Source: Balanoglossus misakiensis (Eukaryota; Hemichordata). Taken from it: DNA of 64,000 nucleotides. Numbering within the stretch: the stretch's first letter is position 1; each line of letters begins with the position of its first letter. The stretch lies in assembly GCA_040954595.2 (NCBI GenBank), contig CM082586.2, positions 12,028,001-12,092,000 of the forward strand, given 5' to 3'. A model generated the notes under the pieces. The model was not told the DNA's origin, searched no databases, and saw only the letters and a list, made by a program, of their open reading frames with translations. A program made the position numbers and the translations under genes. Of the stretch, positions 1 through 6,954 are shown one piece after another.

Positions 1-39
1 GTTCTAGTTTATAATTTCTATTTTTTGATGGAATTACAG

Positions 40-108
40 AAAACAGGTCATGACGTTTTTGATCTGATGTCAAGGGGCAAAGTTCCCCATAATACAGTAC
101 CAGTGTAG
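40..108 (+). CDS. Candidate 3'-terminal exon of an unidentified host gene (partial)
   Basis: A reading frame is open from the first base of the window to a TAG at 106-108 (35 codons). Within it, a pyrimidine-rich stretch at about 8-27 is followed by TTACAG at 34-39, a plausible splice acceptor. An exon starting at 40 would encode 22 residues ending HNTVPV before the stop, and the composition looks protein-like (GHDVFDL, SRGKVP) rather than the Phe/Ile/Lys-rich translations typical of the surrounding AT-rich DNA. A canonical AATAAA lies about 200 bp downstream. Alternatively the exon extends left beyond the window, since the frame stays open. I do not recognise the protein. Such a short frame could be open by chance. 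Confidence 0.3.
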   Translation, partial: KTGHDVFDLMSRGKVPHNTVPV

Positions 109-658
109 GATATTGCAAATTTACATATGGATGTATTGACAGTTTGAACAAAAAGATTTCCTTGATTTTTATGTCATGTACTGTATTGGTGAGACGCTAA
201 TGAACAATAGTTAGTGAAACAGAGAGGTAAATTGTCATTGACCACAGGTCATACAAAAAGGTACACAATTGAAGTTTGTGTGGTGTGAAGATGTCAAGAA
301 TATTCACATGTTTAAATAAAACAGCCAAGTGTGCTGTGAAGTCGCGAAAGGTTACAACTCTAGCTGCCTTTTTAGAGCGAGGAGAATGCTGTTAAGATGA
401 AAAGGATATGTGGATATCCAGACTTCAAGGCCGATTAGGTGATGTGATGTAGTATAAATGTGTTTAATATAGAGAAGAATTAAAATATATTTTGGTACAA
501 ATTTGAAATGATTTAACTTTCAGAAGAAGATAAACTCAGGCGAAGGATTGAGTAATTTAAGACAGGCTGCCTGGCTGTCATAATGTTTTATCTGTCTGTA
601 TGTCTGTGTCATGTATGCACTGGCATATGTACATTTGTAACATATGTACATGTGTATA

Positions 659-661
<3 letters not shown>
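109..661. other. AT-rich sequence without a recognisable gene
   Basis: The first 200 bp or so may be the 3' UTR of the candidate exon at 40-108. Beyond the AATAAA at 315-320 I see no open frame, RNA gene or repeat I can name up to the microsatellite. Confidence 0.5.
315..320 (+). other. Candidate polyadenylation signal AATAAA
   Basis: AATAAA at 315-320 is followed within about 20 bases by a GT-rich stretch (GTGTGCTGTG, about 329-338), the usual arrangement of a cleavage and polyadenylation site. It would end the transcript of the candidate terminal exon at 40-108 with a 3' UTR of roughly 230 bp. AATAAA is frequent by chance in AT-rich DNA, so this depends on the exon being real. Confidence 0.25.
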
Positions 662-722
<61 letters not shown>

Positions 723-738
723 CATGCATGCATGCATG

Positions 739-770
<32 letters not shown>

Positions 771-814
771 TGTATGTATGTATGTATGTATGTATGTATG
801 TATGTATGTATGTA
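662..814. repeat. Compound microsatellite (GT)n-(GTAT)n with TGCA interruptions
   Basis: An uninterrupted (GT)n run from 662 to about 707 passes into a GTAT tetranucleotide array reaching about 814. Several GCAT units interrupt the tetranucleotide part around 720-737. All open frames here on both strands are translations of the simple repeat (Cys/Val/Met/Tyr or His/Thr/Ile runs) and are not genes. Flanking GTACCGGCATG marks the right end. Confidence 0.97.
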
Positions 815-1209
815 CCGGCATGTATGTGCGTGCACGTGTACCAGTATGATGTGGAGGCATTTTCTATGAATATACAACATTATTCTTAGATATGTTAAGT
901 ATTTTACGGCAATTAATCCATTTCATGGAAAGTGTTATCGTTCAATTTAGAAGCTCCAGAGGATGTAATTACAATGTTAAATATTACAGTAACATCATGG
1001 GATAATCATCTTTGTGTGCAGACTCAATATTGAGTATATATATACAAAATGTATATAATTTCTCTGCCTTCAATTCTGTGTGGTATAGTGTATTTATTGC
1101 ATTTTATCAAAAGATACGTCAGATGCTGTATTTTGAACATCTTGTTGTATACTGTAATACTGGATAATTATTAATTGTAGTAAAGATATTTGCTTTTATT
1201 ATGAGAGTA

Positions 1210-1900
1210 AAAGTAATGTTTGAAATTGTACATTTAATTATGGAAAAAGTCTACTGGTGTTTGGTATACCTTGTAAATAACCGAATTTGACTCAAGATGG
1301 TTATTTTACAACATTAATTGAAATGTTTAAATTGTCATTGTTATTATCAAACATGGTTATGTGAATTTGATAACTATTTATTTGGAAACAATGTGGCTTG
1401 AAATGTTTGAACTTGTATTCTTTTTCTCAAATGAAATACTGTCTGTTGGAGATTTTATGTTTTTAAAGTTTGTGTCAACATGACATACATGAAATTTTCC
1501 TTTTCATTACAACATTAAGTTACATCTTTGAAATTGTCAGATTTATTATTAAACATGGTTGTGTTCATTGATTATTTAAGGGTAATTAATTATTTAGAAT
1601 CAGTGTTGTTACATTTTGTTAGAAAAGTAATTGAAATCTTTACAATTATATTTTGTTATCAAAAAAAGATTGTGTGTGTTGGATATTTTACAATTATAAA
1701 CATTTTGATCAGCATAGTTGCCTTTATTTGAGCATTTACTGAATGGTTTGACATTCTAAAGTTTATCATCACACATCATTCTGTCTGTTGAATATTTTAT
1801 GACAGTTAAAAGTCAAGTCGGTTGGATTAGAACATTAATTCTAATATAGATTGATGTTGGAAATTGTAAATTTTATCATCAAATGTAGTGTGAAGAATAG
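1210..1900. repeat. Possible highly decayed tandem repeat
   Basis: Related phrases recur at irregular intervals of about 85-125 bp or multiples: variants of TGTTTGAAATTGT near 1216, 1320, 1403, 1526 and 1856; AAACATGGTT near 1350 and 1551; and CTGTTGGAGATTTTATG-like phrases near 1442, 1678 and 1784. The degeneracy is high and AT-rich sequence generates chance matches, so this is tentative. Confidence 0.3.
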
Positions 1901-3704
1901 ACGATTGTATTAAAGTAAAAATATGGTACATTGACCTGGAGAAACAGGGGTTAATAATTAATTTCTTCGAATGGTATTTGTTGAGCTGTTGCCACAGAAG
2001 CTGTATGGCATTTCAGTGTAGATAGCACATGTGAATATACAGCACTGAAACCAATGCATTTTAATACAAGTGAACTGTAGATGTGAATTTGGTCGAAGGG
2101 AAAAAGCAAATAGAACACTGTCACAAGATAGTGGATCTGAGAGTTTGTCTCATTATTAAAGTGTCACACATATACATAGCAACAATGTGTGCTTTTGAGC
2201 AAGCTCCATAATTACCCAGAAACATTATTAGGAATGCTTTGCTGTTAATTAACTGTAGTCTGTTGCATGACGGATATAATAGAAAGATAATGTTTCGATC
2301 TGTATGGAAAGGGTTTTCATATCCTATGGAGTAATCAGCATAAATAGAAAAAATGGAAATATTTACAAACATAAATATCTGTATTTAATATATATGTGTT
2401 AATTATTTAACTTTGTTCATATCACTACCATGTGTGGATTAAGCTATTGGTGTTCATTGAACCCTGCAGAAGTCAACAAGGAACATTGTATTGTAAAAGA
2501 TTAGCCTGTGCCTAGCTTGCTTTAAAACAGTGACACACCTACAAAATGTTCATTTCATATATACCGGTACATGCATGCTTTTAAGAGACAAACTCTTACT
2601 CAGCAATTGTTAAGAGTTTTCTTTAATATTAAAAACTGTTTCTGTTGTTTTAATAGTTGAAACATGCTGAAATATTGGTGAACTGTACTCAATCTGCACT
2701 ATGCACATACGGTACACATACATGTACAAGATAGAACATTCAATGATTCAGTAAAATAATTTATGATGTCCATCCTGTTTTTGACTGTTGGTTAAACTTC
2801 GATCCATGTATTTGACTGTATAGCCATAGTGGCAAACTGTTTAGACCACATCGAGCTTAGAATGAGATCATAGAGTATGAATTACTCTAGCTGTCATGTA
2901 CAGTACCATGATGGCAATATGTTATGTATCCAAGAGAAACAATGTAGTTTATTTAATCTGAATGTCACACATAGATTCACCACTTTTTATGCAGCAAAGG
3001 GGTAATTTCTGACCCCGTTTTTTGTTTATGCACTGAAGTTATATTGCACAGTGAGAAACGTTATGCAAGTATTCCCTGTATTCTTGAATGATAACACAAA
3101 CAGGGCCAAAAACTGCATTTTGAAATTCTAGTAGACTTTTGCCAGGGTCAGATTTCCACACTTAATAAGTGTTATATTAGATATGTCCTCTTAATATATA
3201 TGTTTTTAAGTATTTGATATGTCAACATGCACTGAAAGGAATACTGGATATTCAAATGATTAAGATAGATGGTAACTTAACTACACCAATTCTCTTGGTG
3301 GAAGAATTAAATATTGTCTGTTACTACACTTGGCCATAGTTATTAGATTAAAGCCAACTTGGTTTGCTTCAATATAAAACTAATGGGTAACAGATGAATT
3401 ATAAATGGCAAATTGTGCATCATCACATAATAGCCAAAAACAGTGCCTAAGATACTGTAGAGCATGTGATTCATATGAGGATTTTAGAGTAAGACACAGC
3501 TTATTAATGTTCAAGCTTGTAAGATAAGGATTCTGCAAAAGCAGAACAGTTAGGTCATTTAAGTAGTTCTATGGTAGATAAATGATGTTGTTTCCAAAAA
3601 TGCCGTCTGTTACTCAAATGATGAGTGACAGCATTCCTGGATTTAACTTGCATCAGTAATTTGGTAGTTAAGTCAAATTTTACTACAATTTGTCACTTGT
3701 GGTC

Positions 3705-3776
3705 AGTCTTGACGGGTGTAACATGCTAGGAGGGTACACTTACCCATTCCGGACACCTGGTACCACCACTTAGCAG
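3705..3776 (+). repeat. Segment resembling a dispersed invertebrate repeat
   Basis: This stretch (CGGGTGTAACATGCTAG, then CTTACCC, then GGACACCTGG and ACCACC) is more GC-rich than its surroundings. From memory it resembles a conserved portion of a dispersed repeat seen often in bivalve sequences. Element ends cannot be defined here and the resemblance is recollection, not a search result. Confidence 0.3.
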
Positions 3777-4576
3777 TGGTTCAAGATGATCCTGTAGAAA
3801 TTCTCATTTTTCTCTTATTTATTATTTGGACCTGTTAATTAGCTTACTTTGAATGATATTGATTATTCGACCTGATTTGATGTCTTATTCTTGCAATAAC
3901 AAACACAAACCTCTACTGTTGTCAACCTTTTATTTATTTAAGACAATCCTTTCAGGTGAATCATTGCTTGTTTGAAAGCAGCCTTTATTGTAGCTATCTC
4001 TTCATTTTAATGTACATTATAGGTCTCTGACCACTTAAAACATAACTTCTAAGTCTGATTTTCTTATCTATCTTTACTCTGTACAATATATCTGGTTTGG
4101 CTGATATATCACCCAATGGCCATACAAACTTTTGTCATTTAATTTTGTCACATACTAGTACATATCCAAAACACAAAACATCTATGGCCCTCTTATTATT
4201 AGGCATACAATTTGCTTAAGTATAACAACCCGTAAAGTGTTTCAACATACCAAATACAAATACTTTATCTGCTCTGAAAGTCGAGATATGGAAAAATAAT
4301 ACAAGGTCACCCCAGGGACAAGGCTGAATCTACTATGGATGCTGATATATACGAAAGTAAATCAAAGGTCACCTATGGCCACACGGATATTCGGACAAAA
4401 TAGTTTGACCCCATACTATGTCCATGTCCGTGTTGGTAAACCTGTAATTATGTATGCACATAATTAATGCGTAAAGCAGGTGTCATAGGTGACCCAAAAC
4501 TTTGGCTTTTCATTATAGCCCCATACCTCCAAACGCCAAGATTGTACCTGCTGTGGATGTCGAGATATGCGAAAGT

Positions 4577-4599
4577 AGGTCAAAGGTCACCAGAGGTCA
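4577..4599 (+). promoter_or_regulatory. AGGTCA half-site array (DR1 followed by DR4), unit 1
   Basis: AGGTCA occurs at 4577-4582 and 4584-4589 (one-base spacer, DR1) and at 4594-4599 (four-base spacer, DR4). AGGTCA direct repeats with these spacings are the classical binding pattern of nuclear receptors (DR1 for HNF4/RXR types, DR4 for TR/LXR types). The arrangement is kept in the second unit at 5756-5778. Binding is inferred only from the motif. Confidence 0.3.
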
Positions 4600-4707
4600 C
4601 CCAACATTTGGGCAAAAAATTTTGATCCCATACTGGTCCATGTCCAACAAAAACCAAATCTCTAGCTCTATTGGTTCGCCTGTAATTAGCTATGCATATA
4701 ATTAATG

Positions 4708-4732
4708 AGGTCAGCAGAGGTCAAAGGGGTCA
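4708..4732 (+). promoter_or_regulatory. AGGTCA/GGGTCA half-site array, unit 1
   Basis: AGGTCA at 4708-4713 and 4718-4723 is separated by GCAG (DR4) and followed after three bases by GGGTCA at 4727-4732. The same set with the same spacing is at 5887-5911 in unit 2. Function is unproven. Confidence 0.25.
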
Positions 4733-4851
4733 TGAAAAGTAGCAAAATATTTCAATCACACACTCATCCACATGCATCAAAAACCAAACGTCTAGCCCTA
4801 TAGGTCAGCCAGAAATTAGATATGCAGAAATAATAACACGTAAAAAATAGT

Positions 4852-4864
4852 AGGTCAAAGGTCA
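4852..4864 (+). promoter_or_regulatory. Perfect AGGTCA DR1, unit 1
   Basis: AGGTCA-A-AGGTCA, a perfect one-base-spaced direct repeat, with its counterpart at 6027-6039 in unit 2. Motif evidence only. Confidence 0.25.
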
Positions 4865-5467
4865 TGCGAAAAAGTCGCCAAAAATTTGTAACATATTTTA
4901 GTCACATGAAGATTGATATCCATCAAAAGAATTTGTATGCTATCATTTTTTAGACTAGGATAAGGAATTCAAATTTTTCACTGCTTTTTACAAAATCCAA
5001 TATGGCCGCCATAATCTTCGACCAATCACAATGCTCTTTGAAAACTTGATAGACATCAGTGCAGTGACCATACTCCCCGAACCTTGCGACTCAGTTATCG
5101 CCCATTCTGGAGAAGAAGATTTTTGGAGTTTTACTATGGTTTTTCGAAAATCCAATATGGCCGCCATAATCTTCGACCAATCACAATGATCTTCGCAAAC
5201 TTGATAGACATCAGATAGGTGACCACATACCCCAAACCCCGTGTCTCTGTTATCACCGGTTCTGGAGAAGAAGATTTTTGAAATTTAAGCCGGATTTCAG
5301 AAAAAAAATTGTAGCAAAAAAACTGCAACATTGACAGCAAAATATCCACCTACAAAAATGATGGGTAGAAGGTATACTACCTGCACACCGAATTTGAAGT
5401 CGATCTGACTTGTAGTTTCTGAGATCTGAGATTTGCATTTTTTCAGAAAATCCAATATGGTCGCCAG

Positions 5468-5477
5468 GTCACGTGAC
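5468..5477. promoter_or_regulatory. GTCACGTGAC palindrome (E-box), unit 1
   Basis: A perfect 10-bp palindrome with a CACGTG core, which matches the CLEAR/E-box consensus bound by MiT/TFE bHLH-zip factors. The second copy is at 6643-6652 in unit 2. It directly follows the third CCAATATGG(T/C)CGCC motif. Binding is not shown. Confidence 0.25.
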
Positions 5478-5574
5478 TAATTAAAAATTCACAGGTTCAA
5501 TGCACATCTACTAATTGACCTTGACCACTGTAGCAAGTTTGAGAAGTGTACCTGCAGCAGTGTCTGAGATCTAG

Positions 5575-5591
5575 AGGTCACCCAGAGGTCA
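5575..5591 (+). promoter_or_regulatory. AGGTCA DR5 at the unit junction
   Basis: AGGTCA at 5575-5580 and 5586-5591 are separated by five bases (DR5 spacing, typical of RAR/RXR). It sits at the join of the two units. The matching place in unit 2 (about 6750) diverges, with GAGATCTAGAG followed by CGACAAAG, so this site is unique to the junction. Confidence 0.2.
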
Positions 5592-5755
5592 CCCACAAAA
5601 CCAAAAACCTTTTGGTTAGCCCGGAATTAGGTATGCACATAAATAATGAGTTAAGCAGGTGTCACCCGTGACCCAAAATTTTGGCTTTTCATTATGGCCC
5701 CATACCTCCAAATGCCAAGGCTGTATCTGCTGTGGATTTCGAGATATGCAAAAGT

Positions 5756-5778
5756 AGGTCAAAGGTCACCCGAGGTCA
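5756..5778 (+). promoter_or_regulatory. AGGTCA half-site array (DR1 followed by DR4), unit 2
   Basis: AGGTCA at 5756-5761, 5763-5768 and 5773-5778, with the same 1- and 4-base spacers as 4577-4599. The DR4 spacer bases differ slightly (CCCG against CCAG) while the three half-sites are unchanged. Confidence 0.3.
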
Positions 5779-5886
5779 CCCAACATTTGGGCAAAATATT
5801 TTTACCCCATACTGGTCCATGTATAACAAAAACAAAACCTCTAGGTCTATTGGTTAATCTGTAATTAGGTATGTGCATATTTAATG

Positions 5887-5911
5887 AGGTCAGCAGAGGT
5901 CAAAGGGGTCA
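5887..5911 (+). promoter_or_regulatory. AGGTCA/GGGTCA half-site array, unit 2
   Basis: AGGTCA at 5887-5892 and 5897-5902 and GGGTCA at 5906-5911, the counterpart of 4708-4732 with identical spacing. Confidence 0.25.
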
Positions 5912-6026
5912 TGAAAAGTAGCAAAAAATTTTTATCACATACAAATCCACATACATCAAAAACCAAACTTATAGCCCTATTGGTTAGCCTGGAATTAGAT
6001 ATGCAGAAAAATGATGCATCAAAAGT

Positions 6027-6039
6027 AGGTCAAAGGTCA
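6027..6039 (+). promoter_or_regulatory. Perfect AGGTCA DR1, unit 2
   Basis: AGGTCA-A-AGGTCA, the counterpart of 4852-4864. Motif evidence only. Confidence 0.25.
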
Positions 6040-6642
6040 TTGCCAAAATTACCAAAATATTTATAGCTTATTCTTGTCCTATGATGATTCATATCCATTA
6101 AAAGAATTTCTGTACTATCAATTTTTAGGCTAGAAAGGGAATTTTTTCTTTTTAATCGTTTTTCACAAAATCCAATATGGCCGCCATAATCTTCGACCAA
6201 TCACATTCCCCTTCGCAAACTTGTTAGACATCTGTTTAATGACCACACACACCAAATCTTGTGACTCAGTTATCGCCGGTTCTTGAGAAGAAGATTTTTG
6301 AAATTTTACTAGGGTTTTTCGAAAATCCAATATGGCCGCCATAATCTTCGACCAATCACAATGATCTTCGCAAACTTGATAGACCTCAGTTAGGTGACCC
6401 CATACCCAAAACCGCGTGACTCGGTTATTGCCGGTTCTGGAGAAGAAGATTTTTGAAATTTTGACCAGATTTCAGAAAAAAAATTGTAGCAAAAAAACTG
6501 CAACTTTGTCAGCATAATTTCCAATTACAAAAATGATTGACAGAAAGTAGTCTACCTGCACGCCAAATTTGAAGTCGATCTGACTTGTAGTTTCTGAGAT
6601 CTGAGATTTGCATTTTTTCAGAAAATCCAATATGGCCGCCAG

Positions 6643-6652
6643 GTCACGTGAC
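6643..6652. promoter_or_regulatory. GTCACGTGAC palindrome (E-box), unit 2
   Basis: Second copy of the 10-bp palindrome found at 5468-5477, at the 1,175-bp unit offset, unchanged in all ten bases. Confidence 0.25.
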
Positions 6653-6814
6653 TAATTAAAAATTCATGGGTTCAATGCACGACTACTCATTGACCTTGAC
6701 CACTGTAGCAAGTTTGAAAACTGTACCTGCAGTGGTGTCTGAGATCTAGAGCGACAAAGAATTGACATAAGAATAAAGAAAGAAAGAAAGACTGAAAAAT
6801 ACCAACGAAACCAA

Positions 6815-6846
6815 TAGGGCCCAAGCCTGGCTTGGCTTGGGCCCTA
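6815..6846. repeat. GC-rich hairpin 1 of 3
   Basis: Inverted repeat with a perfect 13-bp stem: TAGGGCCCAAGCC at 6815-6827 pairs with 6834-6846 across a 6-base loop. It is preceded by CCAACGAAACCAA, the same leader as hairpin 2. It lies just after a short GAAA-rich run (about 6774-6791) that follows the composite repeat. Confidence 0.9.
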
Positions 6847-6865
6847 AAAACCCCAACGAAACCAA

Positions 6866-6899
6866 TAGGGCCCAAGCGCTGGTATGCGCTTGGGCCCTA
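6866..6899. repeat. GC-rich hairpin 2 of 3
   Basis: Perfect 14-bp stem: TAGGGCCCAAGCGC at 6866-6879 pairs with 6886-6899 across a 6-base loop. The outer stem is the same as hairpin 1, but the inner base pairs changed on both arms together, so pairing is kept. Confidence 0.9.
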
Positions 6900-6919
6900 A
6901 ATATTCCAACAATAACAAT

Positions 6920-6954
6920 GGGGGCACAAGCCGCCTGAGGGCGCTTGTGCCCCC
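6920..6954. repeat. GC-rich hairpin 3 of 3
   Basis: GGGGGCACAAGC at 6920-6931 pairs perfectly with 6943-6954. Three further pairs form inside after a one-base bulge. It shares the CAAGC/GCTTG core with hairpins 1 and 2 but has a different outer stem. The satellite starts almost immediately after its right arm. Confidence 0.88.

Larger units (their letters stand above)
815..4239. other. AT-rich non-coding DNA
   Basis: No frame here looks like a real exon: the longest ones (for example 1528-1731) start at non-ATG codons and are rich in Phe, Ile, Val and Tyr, as expected from AT-rich sequence. I see no tRNA or rRNA. Two weaker repeat signals within it, at about 1210-1900 and 3705-3776, are listed separately. 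It could be intergenic DNA or an intron. Confidence 0.6.
4240..6755 (+). repeat. Composite tandem repeat, two ~1.18-kb units plus a degenerate leading part
   Basis: Two homologous units, about 4400-5575 and 5580-6750, are offset by 1,175-1,179 bp. Matching landmarks are GAGGTCAGCAGAGGTCA at 4707 and 5886; the first TCCAATATGGCCGCC of each unit near 4996 and 6171, the second at 5151 and 6326, the third at 5451 and 6626; and GAGATCTAGAG near 5566 and 6741. A degenerate leading part (about 4240-4400) repeats the phrase around TCGAGATATGG. Each unit has an AGGTCA-rich half followed by a half with three CCAATATGG(C/T)CGCC copies. No transposase-like or reverse-transcriptase-like frame is visible, so this looks non-autonomous or satellite-like. 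The class is unknown to me. Confidence 0.85.

Noticed and set aside
583-889. Open frames on both strands across the microsatellite
   Set aside because: They translate simple (GT)n and (GTAT)n repeats.
4502-4705. 67-codon frame in the composite repeat
   Set aside because: It opens at TTG and the frame is not preserved in the second unit at the 1,178-bp offset.
5151-5165. CArG (SRF) box in CCAATATGG
   Set aside because: Only five A/T bases lie between CC and GG; a CArG box needs six.
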